This document shows positions 24,226 to 34,071 of a DNA stretch of 64,000 nucleotides, piece by piece. Position 1 is the stretch's first letter. Each line of letters starts with the position of its first letter. A program made the position numbers and the translations under genes. The notes beneath the pieces were generated by a model. That model saw only the letters and a list, made by a program, of their open reading frames with translations, was not told the origin of the DNA and made no database searches. The DNA lies in the NCBI GenBank assembly GCA_963708575.1, contig CAVPTB010000007.1, forward strand, positions 682,001 to 746,000. The letters run 5' to 3'. This stretch comes from DASVWZ01 sp963708575 (GTDB lineage: Bacteria; Acidobacteriota; Terriglobia; Terriglobales; Acidobacteriaceae).

Positions 24226-25875
24226 CTACTCCACCAAAGCCAACTCCTCCTCGACCTGATGTTCCTTTTCCGCCACGACTGCCGGCTCCTCCTGATCTCG
24301 AACCACTGGATGCTTCTTATATCGAAGCAACAGAACCAGAGGCATCATCAGCAGAAACACCACCCCCATGATCCAGAACGATTCCACAAATGCGAGCATT
24401 GAAGCATGACTCTGCACCATTCCATATAGTGCAGCCAGCGCCTTCCTCGACGCTGCGTAATTGTCCGCGCCCTTCGCATGAAACATCCCCTGAAACCTCT
24501 GCAATGTCCCCATCGTCCCTAAATTTCCAGCACTGATCTTTTCCACCAAACGGTTCTGATGAAACTGCGTCCGCCGCGCCAGAAAGGTTGTCATCAGTGC
24601 GATTCCGATACTTCCGCCGATGTTTCGCATCAGGTTAAAGATGCTGGTGGCGTTCCCCATCTTCTCCGGAGCGATTTCCGCCATCGTCAAAGCCATCAGC
24701 GGAATAAATAGAAAGCTGAGCGCCACACCCTGAAACACTTGCGGCCACAAGATATCCCAATACCCCGCGTTCAGATTCAAACCAGACAGACTGAACATCG
24801 TCAGCGATCCCAGTACCAGCCCCACTCCCAGCAGTCGTCGCGGATCGATCTTGCTGGTCAAATATCCCGCAATCGGCGTAAAGATCAGCGCGCCAATTCC
24901 GCGCGGTGAAAGCGCCAGCCCCGAGTTGTAGGCCGGATACCCCAACAACGTCTGTAGATAAATCGGCAAGAGCACCAGGCTGGCATAGAGAATGAACCCC
25001 AGCATCCCGATGAGAAACACCCCGGTACGAAATGATCGATTCGCCAGCGCTCGCAAATCCACCACCGGATCGTCCGCCCACAACTCTCGAATCACCAGCG
25101 CCACCAACCCGCTCACACACGCTACGGCAAAAAAGCGAATGTAACTCGACGCCAGCCAGTCTTTGCGCTGCCCCGTGTCGAGCACCACCTGCAGCGATCC
25201 AATGCCCACCGCGAGAAATCCGATTCCCCACAAATCCACCCGCCGCGCCACTCGCCCGATGTACGGCGGGTCAGTGACAAACCGGTTCATCATCGCCCAC
25301 GAAAAAATTCCCACCGGCAAGTTCAGATAAAAAATCCAGCGCCATGTGTAGTTGTCAGTGATCCATCCCCCGAGCGTCGGACCCAGAATCGGCGCAAGCA
25401 ATACTCCCAACCCAAACACCGCCATCGCCTGCCCATGTTTTTGTCGTGGAAAAGTTTCCAGCAAAATCGCCTGCGCCAAAGGCTGCAATCCGCCCCCGGT
25501 CAGACCTTGCAGGATGCGAAAGAAGATGAGCGCATCCAGCGTTGTCGCCATCGCGCAGCACAAAGAGGTCACGGTAAACCCGGCCACGCAAGTCAGCAGC
25601 AGGCGCTTCCGTCCCATGAAGTTCGCCAGCCATCCCGAAATCGGCAGGATGATGGCGTTTGACACCAGGTACGACGTCACCACCCACGTGCCTTCCTCCA
25701 TGGTGGCGCCAAGATTTCCAGAAATGTGTGGGATCGCGACGTTGACGACGGTAGTGTCCAGCACCTCCATGAACGTCGCCATCATCACCGCCGCAGCGAC
25801 GATCCACGGACTTACCCGGCGCGCCTCTCCGTTCCCCGCGAGTGCGGGCTCCGAAAGCAAGCCATTGCCAGACAC
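24226..25875 (-). CDS. DHA2-family multidrug efflux transporter (EmrB/QacA type)
   Basis: A 549-residue major facilitator protein with about 14 helices. The DHA2 features include EVLDTTVVNVAIPHI in helix 1, the WVVTSYLVSNAI segment of helix 2, motif A-like GRKRLL, the GGLQPLAQAILLETFPRQ stretch and LGPTLGGWITDNYTWRWIF. Such proteins are drug/proton antiporters, often paired with a membrane-fusion protein and TolC. No such partner is adjacent. The gene converges with the pseudokinase gene with only 48 bp between stops. Confidence 0.92.
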   Translation of the reverse strand: MSGNGLLSEPALAGNGEARRVSPWIVAAAVMMATFMEVLDTTVVNVAIPHISGNLGATMEEGTWVVTSYLVSNAIILPISGWLANFMGRKRLLLTCVAGFTVTSLCCAMATTLDALIFFRILQGLTGGGLQPLAQAILLETFPRQKHGQAMAVFGLGVLLAPILGPTLGGWITDNYTWRWIFYLNLPVGIFSWAMMNRFVTDPPYIGRVARRVDLWGIGFLAVGIGSLQVVLDTGQRKDWLASSYIRFFAVACVSGLVALVIRELWADDPVVDLRALANRSFRTGVFLIGMLGFILYASLVLLPIYLQTLLGYPAYNSGLALSPRGIGALIFTPIAGYLTSKIDPRRLLGVGLVLGSLTMFSLSGLNLNAGYWDILWPQVFQGVALSFLFIPLMALTMAEIAPEKMGNATSIFNLMRNIGGSIGIALMTTFLARRTQFHQNRLVEKISAGNLGTMGTLQRFQGMFHAKGADNYAASRKALAALYGMVQSHASMLAFVESFWIMGVVFLLMMPLVLLLRYKKHPVVRDQEEPAVVAEKEHQVEEELALVE

Positions 25876-25974
25876 CTTACATTTCTTCTACCCCAATTCA
25901 TGCCCCCAGCGGCGTGACCCTCATCACACCACTCACGTATCGACAGCCTCGCGGTCCGATCCTAACCTGAGCTC

Positions 25975-26532
25975 CTATCGCGGCCAAAGCCACCCAAAGG
26001 TTCCCGCCGTCAGCAAGGCGTAAACCAGTCCATCAATTACTTCCTTGAGGGTCACCGACCACGTCTGACCCTTCCATATTCCATTGCTCAGGTTTCCCAA
26101 CCCGTAGCCTAGAAACGCCGCCGTCCCCACCACTCGAAACACCGCCGGATACGGCGCCCCCGCTGCAACCGTGTGTCCCGTCAGATAAGCCACGAAGAAC
26201 CCGATCAGCAGGCAATACACGAACCACTGGATCAAAAACTTCGGCATCACTGGCGGACCGCTGGGAAGAATTGTCATGAAACCTACCGGCCCTTGCTTGA
26301 ATCTTTCCATGGTCGCCGGCGACTTCATATCCTTGTGTGTGGTGTAGGGAAAAACATACTGGCCACGCTTTAGACCGGCAGCCCGCAGCGTTGTCAGCAG
26401 CTTTTCTTCATCCGGAAGTTGTCGATAATCGCTGCGATGATACGGCAACAACATGTGGATGATAGAACTGGCGACAAAGACGATGAACGCCGAAACCACA
26501 ATCGGTAGCCACAAAACGCTGAGAGAAACCAT
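25975..26532 (-). CDS. Conserved membrane protein of unknown function
   Basis: A 185-residue protein with one N-terminal helix (about 5-27) and three C-terminal helices (about 110-180). The soluble part between has YRQLPDEEKLLTTLRAAGL and YVFPYTT. The start at MVSLSVLW is fixed by AAGGAGG nine nt upstream; the longer frame from 26571 is not supported. I recall similar proteins in Acidobacteria without assigned function. It stands 99 bp upstream of the MFS gene on the same strand and may be co-transcribed with it. Confidence 0.72.
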   Translation of the reverse strand: MVSLSVLWLPIVVSAFIVFVASSIIHMLLPYHRSDYRQLPDEEKLLTTLRAAGLKRGQYVFPYTTHKDMKSPATMERFKQGPVGFMTILPSGPPVMPKFLIQWFVYCLLIGFFVAYLTGHTVAAGAPYPAVFRVVGTAAFLGYGLGNLSNGIWKGQTWSVTLKEVIDGLVYALLTAGTFGWLWPR

Positions 26533-26762
26533 ACGAAGCCTCCTTTGGGTCGAGGACAACGAATGCCGCAAGCAACCTATCCCACTCAGTCTCCGCCGTC
26601 AAGGTTTATAGCTGGAACCAGAAGTGTCCACGCCTCGGCTGCGGAAAAAAGGGAACCCGACTATTCATGACAGCAGCGCCAAAACGGAAAGAATGTTGTG
26701 TAAAGCAGGGTTGAAGTCCCGCCGAGATCGGAGCTCTAACCCCCGAGATACAGCCGCGACCT

Positions 26763-28367
26763 CTATGGCGCCAACACAATCTTTGACTTCACCGTATACA
26801 GCCGGTACTTCGAATAGAAATGTTCTTCCTTGAAATCCTGTCCGCCTACCTCAGACGTCACCACCAGCTTGTGTGGCAGCCACAGAGCTGGCGAAACCTG
26901 CGGCACCTTCGTCTCGCCAAATGAAATCTCCGAAGTCAGCCGTCGCAAATGGACTTGTCGCAGTGGCGTCAGTAAATCTGTACGCAGACGCACGATCCGG
27001 TAATCCGACTCGTCGACCCAGGCGATCCCCTGGTAATAAACCGGCAGCGTTCCCCCTGCATACCGCACCTCTCCCGGATATCGAACCGATTTCGGCTTCT
27101 GCGCAAACGCGATGACCGCTGTCGAATGTCCATCGACATGTTGGCGCCCCAAGTACCGGAACCTGGATTCCACCCGGTTCGCCGGATAGAAATACACCCA
27201 GTTATTGGCAAAACCCTGGCTCAAGGGCAGCGCGCTCGGTTTCTCATTTCCTGCCTGGGAATTTCTTCCCGTCATGTCCCTTGCCATTGCCATCGAACCG
27301 CCCGTCACCGCTGCCGGATTTGCCGCCACTTCCTGTTCGGCGCCGCCCGCCTGCAAGTTCATCCGGTACTCATCCAATGTCACCGCCTCCGCGCTCCGGT
27401 GCGACAGAATCAGATACTCAAACTCCTGTCGCGTCGCCTTGGCGTGCCCTCGTGTCTGTGTCACTTCCTCACGCGAAATCAGATTCGGCAGCTTCTGAAA
27501 TAGCACGCCAGTCTTATCGCCGAGCTTCTCCAGAAGTGCCGGCAACTCCGTCTGGTCCTTCGCCTTCGCCAGTCCGCGCAACTCCGGAACTGCTGCCACA
27601 ATTTGCTCGAACGGCAAATCCACGAAGATCGCTGGAGTTTCTTCGACGAGATCGTCGGACGTGTTCGTCTGTGCCACCGCTGATCCAACCTCAGCCTTGG
27701 CAGACGGTGGGGAGCCTGTACTTTTGCTTGCGTCTTCCGCAGATTGCTTGGCCCGCAGCGCCTCCGCCTTCTTCTGTGCCTCCGCCGTCGCCCGGATGTC
27801 GCCCATCCAACAATTCACCGCTTTTCCATCTTTCGCCAGCAACGTCCTTTGCTTGCTGACCTCTTTTGCCGTACCTCGTATCCAGGTGACTAACGGATTT
27901 ACAGCTTGGGGCAGGGGACTGGCCGCTTGTTCCGCCGAACCAGCCGGTCCCATCAGCAGAAACAGCTGCGTGCCCTCCGGCCGCGGCACGGCGCCGCCGA
28001 TAATCTGCCCTTGTCGCACCACACCTTCGTCAATGCGCCTGAGTTGGCGGAAGTCGGGCGCCGCAAGAATCGCGGAGAGTGCGCTCATGCTCTCCGGAGA
28101 AAGGATGGTCTCGAAGACTTCCGATCGGGAAACATCCAGCTGAGTCGCCGGCGACCACTTCTCCAGGTGAAGACGCCCATCTGGGAACACCGCCACGCAG
28201 GTCGTTCCCCCCCGGACTGGCAAATCCACGTCGCTGTATCGGAACTGTCCCACCACGGCCGTTCCCGCCGGCAGGTTTTGCTGTGCCTCGCCCAGCATCG
28301 CGGCCATCCCGGTAATCAGCCCGACGAAAAACATCGAACGGCCCCGCGCCGCCCCCAACCACTTCAT
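26763..28367 (-). CDS. Large secreted protein, acidobacterial family of unknown function
   Basis: A 534-residue exported protein. The start MKWLGAARGRS is chosen for the AAGGAG ribosome site; the signal peptide ends near GEAQQ. Residues about 175-225 are Ala/Lys-rich and probably helical. The C-terminal 170 residues are beta-rich (RFRYLGRQHVDGHSTAVIAF, YYQGIAWVDESDYRIVRL, HFYSKYRLY), resembling the outer-membrane lipoprotein-sorting-like fold seen in many acidobacterial secreted proteins. No catalytic motif is recognised. It stands alone between convergent and divergent neighbours. Confidence 0.72.
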   Translation of the reverse strand: MKWLGAARGRSMFFVGLITGMAAMLGEAQQNLPAGTAVVGQFRYSDVDLPVRGGTTCVAVFPDGRLHLEKWSPATQLDVSRSEVFETILSPESMSALSAILAAPDFRQLRRIDEGVVRQGQIIGGAVPRPEGTQLFLLMGPAGSAEQAASPLPQAVNPLVTWIRGTAKEVSKQRTLLAKDGKAVNCWMGDIRATAEAQKKAEALRAKQSAEDASKSTGSPPSAKAEVGSAVAQTNTSDDLVEETPAIFVDLPFEQIVAAVPELRGLAKAKDQTELPALLEKLGDKTGVLFQKLPNLISREEVTQTRGHAKATRQEFEYLILSHRSAEAVTLDEYRMNLQAGGAEQEVAANPAAVTGGSMAMARDMTGRNSQAGNEKPSALPLSQGFANNWVYFYPANRVESRFRYLGRQHVDGHSTAVIAFAQKPKSVRYPGEVRYAGGTLPVYYQGIAWVDESDYRIVRLRTDLLTPLRQVHLRRLTSEISFGETKVPQVSPALWLPHKLVVTSEVGGQDFKEEHFYSKYRLYTVKSKIVLAP

Positions 28368-28610
28368 CGCTACTCCTTGGTCGCGCGTGGCAAGTGTCTC
28401 TCCCCCATCCATCCCCGTCAAGAAAAGAGAACCTCCCCCGCCGGGGCCCCCGGAAAATCCCGCGCTCAAACCTTGTCAAGCCCCCACGCACCCCAAACTT
28501 TCTTTAACTCGCTGATTCCATTCCCGAAATAAAAGGCATGTCTGACGAGCGAAGACCGGAGCCTGCCCTCCCGACACTAACCCGGTTAAAATAATTCCTG
28601 GAGCCACCCT

Positions 28611-28880
28611 ATGTGCCGGAATATCAAGACCCTATTCAATTTCGATCCGCCGGTTACCGACCACGAGGTTCGCGCAGCCTCATTGCAATTCGTGCGAAAA
28701 ATTACCGGCTTCAACAAACCCTCCCAGGCCAATGAAAAAGCCTTTCTCGCAGCCATCGATGAGGTAGCCGGAATCTCCATGCGTCTTCTCCGTTCACTCG
28801 AGACTGCTGCGCCTCCCAAGAACCGCGAGGAAGAAGCCGCCAAAGCCAAAGCCCGCGCCGCCGAGCGCTTCGGAGACTGA
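28611..28880 (+). CDS. DUF2277 family protein
   Basis: An 89-residue protein starting MCRNIKTLFNFDPP with EVRAASLQFVRKITGF, the defining features of DUF2277, a small soluble family of unknown function widespread in Actinobacteria and Acidobacteria. The C-terminal third is a charged Ala/Lys/Glu helix. It is complete and preceded by GGAGCC. No operon partner can be assigned, although the next gene reads in the same direction. Confidence 0.88.
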   Translation: MCRNIKTLFNFDPPVTDHEVRAASLQFVRKITGFNKPSQANEKAFLAAIDEVAGISMRLLRSLETAAPPKNREEEAAKAKARAAERFGD

Positions 28881-28999
28881 AAGCCTCTCGCCAACATTCC
28901 AGCACGTCGCGAAAACAGATTCGCCTGATCAAGGGCGTACCCTTTCGTCACGCATCCTTGCCGCACCCTGACCGATATATTCATCTTGGAGGCGCCGCA

Positions 29000-29824
29000 A
29001 TGGGGCATCAGGTCGAGAGTGGACTTCGGCCTTCCGCAAGAGGTAGCTCAATTGAAATCCTTTCTATCCCCTGTCATTTCTATGTCGAGAAATACAGCCT
29101 GATAGAAGACCTGTTTGTGCCCCTTCTTTCCTCCGCGCAGGAGGCTTCTGATTTGATGGGAGTTCGGGTCAACGGAGAGGCCGCATCTCTTCGCGCCGCG
29201 GCCTACATGGCCGGGGAGTTGCTCCGCGATGTCAGCATCTCACCCGGCCACCGCGCCATGAGCGCCTCCACCATCTACGAAATGGATTTCGTAACCGATA
29301 CCTTTCAGGCCGACGCCAACATCTTCGGCAAGGGTCCAGCCGGTCCCGCCGTGTTTCGCGTGCAGGTGCGGGGCAAAATTAAAGGCGATCGCTTCGACGT
29401 CTTCGATTTGATCAGCAAGGGCAAGCTCTTTTCCTTCACTCGCTTTGAAGCGGAGAAGGCGGATTACTTTTCCAAAGAGTTTCCCTTTCTGGTTCACGAA
29501 ACCCGCAAGAATCCTCCGTTCGCTGAGGGCAACTCCGCTTTGGTCCAAGGCGTAGTCGATCTCACCCTGGGCATTCCCGTGAACGGATCCGTCTTCAACG
29601 TTCGCATCCTGAAAGCGCAGGACACCTTGAGTGTGCGGGTCGCGACCGCCAGCACTCATCTCACCATCATGGAACTTCCCCTGGGCTCGCTCGGCAACCT
29701 GGTAAACATGACAGAAACCATAAGCCGTTACTTGTCAGAGAACCAGCGTGCCAGAAGCCTCGCTGAGAGCGGCTCCATCCCGCCCGACAGCCCCGCCGCC
29801 GCCGTCGCCGCCGCCGAAAATTAA
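29000..29824 (+). CDS. Soluble protein of unknown function
   Basis: A 274-residue protein without signal peptide or membrane helix. The start is set by GGAGG seven nt upstream; the frame could begin at a TTG at 28958, but that has no ribosome site. It is beta-rich in the middle (VFRVQVRGKIKGDRFDVFDL, VVDLTLGIPVNGSVFNVRIL) and ends in an Ala-rich, probably disordered tail. No family is recognised. It follows the DUF2277 gene on the same strand by about 120 bp. Confidence 0.7.
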   Translation: MGHQVESGLRPSARGSSIEILSIPCHFYVEKYSLIEDLFVPLLSSAQEASDLMGVRVNGEAASLRAAAYMAGELLRDVSISPGHRAMSASTIYEMDFVTDTFQADANIFGKGPAGPAVFRVQVRGKIKGDRFDVFDLISKGKLFSFTRFEAEKADYFSKEFPFLVHETRKNPPFAEGNSALVQGVVDLTLGIPVNGSVFNVRILKAQDTLSVRVATASTHLTIMELPLGSLGNLVNMTETISRYLSENQRARSLAESGSIPPDSPAAAVAAAEN

Positions 29825-29977
29825 TGCTAAGGAGCGGGCCCGCCCGCCCGCAGCCAGACCCGTGGCGACAGCCGCCTCGGCTGTCCAAAAAAAGGCGCGC
29901 CAGCCCTCATGCCCGATCCAGAAATGATGAATCGCGGCGAACTTTGACTGGACCGTTTTTCCATCCGAGCGAGCCTT

Positions 29978-30508
29978 ATGTATAATCCGCCGATGCAAGC
30001 AATACCCTGGACCACCATCGCGCTCGGCTCGCTATTGTTCATCGCGGCCCACTCAACACGAGGTCAGGAAGTGAAATCTCCTCAACCTGAAAATCCGAAG
30101 CCGCCTGTCAAAACCGAGCAGCGCGGGCGCATCATTGGCATCGGCGGTGTTTTCTTCAAGTCCGCCAATCGCGATCAGATGCGCGAATGGTATGCCAAGC
30201 ATCTGGGACTCGCTGACACCGGCCAAGGCGTGATGCTTCCCTGGCGCGAACACGACGACCCGCAAAAGGAACACGTCACAGTTTGGACCGTTTTTTCCGC
30301 CTCCTCTAAATATTTCGATCCCAGCCCTGCACCGTTCATGATCAACTACATCGTGGACGATATGGATGCTTTGCTCGACCGCTTAAAACAAGAGGGAGTC
30401 AAGATCGATCCCAAACGAATGGATGAATCCTACGGTCGCTTTGCCTGGATCTATGACTCGGATGGGAACAAGATCGAGCTCTGGCAGCCGCTTCCCGCTA
30501 AACCCTAA
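29978..30508 (+). CDS. Exported VOC-superfamily (glyoxalase/dioxygenase fold) protein
   Basis: A 176-residue protein with an N-terminal hydrophobic export segment (PWTTIALGSLLFIAAHS) and a VOC domain at about 50-172: GIGGVFFKSANRDQMREWYA, DDMDALLDRLKQEGV, IYDSDGNKIELWQP. The terminal Glu of IELWQP is a usual metal ligand. VOC proteins include lyases, dioxygenases and resistance proteins, and the substrate is unclear. Two starts are possible, 29978 and 29993; neither has a good ribosome site. Confidence 0.82.
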   Translation: MYNPPMQAIPWTTIALGSLLFIAAHSTRGQEVKSPQPENPKPPVKTEQRGRIIGIGGVFFKSANRDQMREWYAKHLGLADTGQGVMLPWREHDDPQKEHVTVWTVFSASSKYFDPSPAPFMINYIVDDMDALLDRLKQEGVKIDPKRMDESYGRFAWIYDSDGNKIELWQPLPAKP

Positions 30509-30735
30509 AGGCTTTCCACCGCACTGACTCAATCAGTTTTCGGTAGCTGCGGTTTATCGCAGGGCCGCCATCCAGAACAGTTGGCACAACGCCTCCCAGC
30601 CATGCGATCCCCGCACTCTCAAATCCGGCCTTTAAGCGCTCACAGTAAGTTCCACTCAAACCTGCTACCGATTCTTCCCGCAATCCGTCTACGCCTCAAG
30701 CCTTAAACAATTCGCCTACAAGACAACAGGTCACA

Positions 30736-31887
30736 ATGCCGATGCCCACTCGCCAGCTCGCTCTTTGTGCTCTCGCGCTTCTCTTCACTTCCGCGGCCCA
30801 TTCCCAAACAACGCTCTCCATTCCCCCCGATTCCCCGCGCTGGGAGCTCCAGGGAGAAGCCAAGTCAACCGAATATCAAGGTCGCAAATCCATTCTCCTT
30901 AACGGCGGAGCGGCTGTGCTGAACGACTTCGAAATGCGCGACGGGGTCATCGACGTCGACGTCGCAACCCCCGCCACCCGCGGTTTCTTCGGCATTCAAT
31001 TTCGCATTGCCAATGACGGAGCCAATGCCGAATGGGTTTATCTCCGCCAGCACAAGTCCGGACTGCCCGACGCCATGCAGTACACCCCGGTCCTCAATAC
31101 CGGACTCAACTGGCAAATCTACAACGGCCCCGGTTTCACCGGTGCGGTCGATATCCCGAAAGACATCTGGTTCCATCTTCGCCTTGAGGTCGCGGGCGCC
31201 CAGGCCAAGCTCTATGTCAAAGACATGGACCACCCCGCTCTCGTGATGAACGATTTGAAAAGCGGCGTGCAAAAAGGCCAGATCGCGCTGGCCGACCTGA
31301 TCGGCGCAACCTATTTCTCGAATTTCGAAATACACACCACGCCGGATGCCCCCTGGGAACGCCACTTGCCGCCGATGCCCCCGGATACCCTGACCAAGTG
31401 GAGCATCTCGCCCGTCTACGATGCGCTCGCGCGAAATCTGGAACGGCCCCTGTCCTCCTCCGAAAGCGTAGCTATCCATTGGCAGGAGGTTGAGGCAGAG
31501 CCGCCCGGATTCGTGGTTCTCTATCGCTATCGCGACGCCCCCCATCCCAAGGTCTCGTTTCAAGGAAATTTTTCCAAACGTCTCGAACCGCAACCGGGAA
31601 TGAAAGTCTTGTACGCGCGCACCAGCATCGCGTCTGAGCGCGACCGGGTGAAAAAACTTTATATCGGATATAGCGACGACATCAGCGTGTTCCTGAATGG
31701 CAAGATTCTCTATCGCGGCCGCAGCGCCCAGGGTTTCCGCGATCCCGGATTTCTCGGCATCGTGAATCCCGAAAATGACGCCGTCTACCTCCCGCTGAAA
31801 AAGGGAAGCAATGAACTGATGCTGGCGGTCAGCGAACTAGGGGGAGGATGGGGATTCATTTGCCGCCTGGTCGATCCCGAAAACTGA
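30736..31887 (+). CDS. Secreted protein with concanavalin-like (DUF1080-type) domain
   Basis: A 383-residue exported protein with signal peptide 1-23 (ending AAHSQ). Residues about 35-205 resemble a laminin-G/DUF1080-type jelly roll that often binds or cleaves sugars (DGVIDVDVATPATRGFFGIQ, WFHLRLEVAGAQAKLYV). A second beta-rich domain fills residues 230-380 (LYIGYSDDISVFLNGKILY), similar to carbohydrate-binding sandwich domains. No clear catalytic residues were identified. It is flanked by a VOC protein and an M28 peptidase, both exported. Confidence 0.75.
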   Translation: MPMPTRQLALCALALLFTSAAHSQTTLSIPPDSPRWELQGEAKSTEYQGRKSILLNGGAAVLNDFEMRDGVIDVDVATPATRGFFGIQFRIANDGANAEWVYLRQHKSGLPDAMQYTPVLNTGLNWQIYNGPGFTGAVDIPKDIWFHLRLEVAGAQAKLYVKDMDHPALVMNDLKSGVQKGQIALADLIGATYFSNFEIHTTPDAPWERHLPPMPPDTLTKWSISPVYDALARNLERPLSSSESVAIHWQEVEAEPPGFVVLYRYRDAPHPKVSFQGNFSKRLEPQPGMKVLYARTSIASERDRVKKLYIGYSDDISVFLNGKILYRGRSAQGFRDPGFLGIVNPENDAVYLPLKKGSNELMLAVSELGGGWGFICRLVDPEN

Positions 31888-31960
31888 GGCCACCCGCCAA
31901 CCGTTTTTCACTCAAGCCCCCTGTAGTGTAAGCTCACAGGGTTTGAAAAGGAGCAATCCC

Positions 31961-33595
31961 GTGTCCGACCTGATTCCCGCATCCCGCCTGAAGTGCATCG
32001 CTTTGTCCATCGCCGTCGCGTTCGTAGTGATTTGCGTTCTGCGGCCATCTCTTTTCGCCCAAGCAGGGCCGGGATTGAACGCTGTTGCTCCGCAACAATC
32101 GTCCATCGCCGTTCAGGACAATGCGGCACCGTCCGCTCAATCGTGCCAGGCGCGGGTCAATGACAGCCCGGAAAAGCTGCTGGAGTGTATCCAACAGAAC
32201 TCGCTTTGGGGGCATCTTTCTCATTTTCAGAAGATCGCCAATCAAAATAAGGGTTCGGACGGCCACGGCTACCGCGATACCGGCACACCGGGCTACAAAG
32301 CCTCCGTTGACTATGTTGCCGGACTGATGCGGCAAGCCGGCTATCACGTCACCATCCAGACTTACCAATACTTCGCTACCGAAGTCACCGGAGTGCCCCA
32401 ATTCAGTACGCCCGACGCAAGCTACGCGCTGTCGCGCGATTGGTTTGTCGCTCGGCTTTCCGGTGGCGGCACGCTTACCGCAGCAATCCAGCCAACCGCC
32501 GGCTCAAGTAGCGGATGCTCTCGCGCCGACTTCGCAAGTTTTGTGCCGGGAAAGATGGCTCTGCTCGAGCGCGGGACATGCGCCTACGATACTCAGGTCG
32601 CAAATGCTGAACGCGCCGGTGCATCTGCAGTCATCCTCTATAACCGCGACCCGCAAGCGATGGCAGACCCAAACACTAAGTCGGCGAACCGCGGTCCAAA
32701 CGATGGCAGTGCATTCCCGGCTCGCCTCACACGTCAGGCAACGATCCCGGTCGTCGTTGTGTTGTACTCTGTGGGCTCCGATCTGAATCGGCAATACGCA
32801 TCGGGAAACTCGCCTGCCGTACATCTCGACATTCGCCTGCAACCCAAGTCGGGCACGGACTATAACCTGATCGCCGAGTCGCCCTTCGGCGACGCCACCC
32901 ACACCGTCGTGGTGGACGCGCACCTTGACTCGATCTATGGCGCAGGCATGCTCGACAATGCCTCCGGATCGACCACTATCCTCGAGATCGCTTTGAACAT
33001 GGCGAAAACGTCGACCCACAATCGCCTTCGCTATATCTGGTTCGGTGGCGAGGAACTCGGATTGCTCGGCTCGAACTATTACACCGACCATTTGACCAGC
33101 GCGCAGCGCAAGAAACTTGCGTTCGATATCGATGTCGACGTCACCGCCACTCCGAATTTCGATATTCAGATTGCCGATCCCGCCTACGCCCGTAACGTCA
33201 GCGAATTCCCCCAGAATGTGGTTCCTCAGTCAAAAATCGGTAATCAGTTTTTCGAGAACTACTTCACTTCCATCGGAGTGGTTTCCCAACCTGCTCCCTT
33301 TGGAAACAGCGGGACCGATTCGAACTCATTCGCCCTGATTGGCATTCCCGATAGCGGCATTCTCACCGAACAGGATTGCTGCAAGGAGCAATCCGAGGTC
33401 GACCTCTGGGGTGGTTACCTGGGAAATTACGAGGGAACGGTGCCGGGTACCGACGGCGGGTGTGTCGACTATCCTTACCGCTGGTGTGACAATCTACCCA
33501 ATAACGACCCGTTCGTCTTGGGAATGGTATCGAAGGCAACCGCGAATGTAGTTCTCAAAATGGCGAACCATACATTCAAGACAAGCCGGCAGTGA
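31961..33595 (+). CDS. Secreted M28-family metallopeptidase with PA domain
   Basis: A 544-residue exported zinc aminopeptidase. A GTG start with AAGGAG eight nt upstream is preferred over a TTG at 31943. The signal anchor covers about 12-34. A PA insertion domain (about 170-280, MALLERGTCAYDTQVANAER) precedes the M28 catalytic core with VDAHLDSIYGAGMLDNASG (His, Asp, and second Asp ligands) and FGGEELGLLGS (Glu-Glu). It probably trims peptides in the periplasm or outside. Complete and apparently monocistronic. Confidence 0.9.
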   Translation: MSDLIPASRLKCIALSIAVAFVVICVLRPSLFAQAGPGLNAVAPQQSSIAVQDNAAPSAQSCQARVNDSPEKLLECIQQNSLWGHLSHFQKIANQNKGSDGHGYRDTGTPGYKASVDYVAGLMRQAGYHVTIQTYQYFATEVTGVPQFSTPDASYALSRDWFVARLSGGGTLTAAIQPTAGSSSGCSRADFASFVPGKMALLERGTCAYDTQVANAERAGASAVILYNRDPQAMADPNTKSANRGPNDGSAFPARLTRQATIPVVVVLYSVGSDLNRQYASGNSPAVHLDIRLQPKSGTDYNLIAESPFGDATHTVVVDAHLDSIYGAGMLDNASGSTTILEIALNMAKTSTHNRLRYIWFGGEELGLLGSNYYTDHLTSAQRKKLAFDIDVDVTATPNFDIQIADPAYARNVSEFPQNVVPQSKIGNQFFENYFTSIGVVSQPAPFGNSGTDSNSFALIGIPDSGILTEQDCCKEQSEVDLWGGYLGNYEGTVPGTDGGCVDYPYRWCDNLPNNDPFVLGMVSKATANVVLKMANHTFKTSRQ

Positions 33596-34071
33596 GCAAT
33601 TCCCGGCATTTCTCGCGAGGCAACGAGAGGGGCACGATTCGCGACACGGGTGGAGTAGGGCGGATGGCCCAGCCTACCGCGTTCTTTGCGGAGGCTGGGG
33701 TAGTTCGGCGAGGCCGGATGCCCCCACTCTTACCCACCCTGGCGATGGGTATTTCCATCAAGATCGCTGAACCAGCAGAGCCCATTGTGGAAGGTGTGGG
33801 GCCGGATCTTGCGAGCCAACAATATCGAACAGGGCAAGCACGTCCGCATACAGGTAGTTCCAATAGCGCCAAGATCCAGAATAGAGACAACCGCTCCCTT
33901 GTGTCATGCATGTCACCTCCTGCCGAATACCTACGGTCGAGCGGAGGAATGAGTTTCAGGGGCGGCATAGATTGTGGCGTCCGCTGTCGCCATCACGCGA
34001 TTGCACGTTTTGACTGATCAATGAGCGCTAGGGAGATTCGTCGTCAGGTGAACACACTTTGGTAGACGTTT
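33596..34071. other. Intergenic region with a structured interspersed repeat
   Basis: About 475 bp without a convincing gene. Long frames on both strands (for example 33592-34017) have biased composition and no family resemblance. The block holds the repeat described at 33652-33735; nothing else was recognised. Confidence 0.6.
33652..33735 (-). repeat. Interspersed hairpin repeat, copy 1
   Basis: Contains CCCAGCCTACCGC (33668-33680) facing GCGGAGGCTGGG (33688-33699), which form a stem-loop, followed by a GGCCTCG/CATCC-type tail. Read on the minus strand it resembles 47048-47176: GGGGCATCCGGCCTCGC, then CCAGCCTCCGCAAAGA and GGCTGGGCCA. A third, shorter relative lies at 50715-50756. Confidence 0.55.

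Noticed and set aside
24635..25231. 198-codon same-strand frame inside the MFS transporter
   Set aside because: Alternative frame of a well-supported 14-helix transporter.
33592..34017. 141-codon frame after the M28 peptidase
   Set aside because: Covers a structured repeat, has no ribosome site and no recognisable family.
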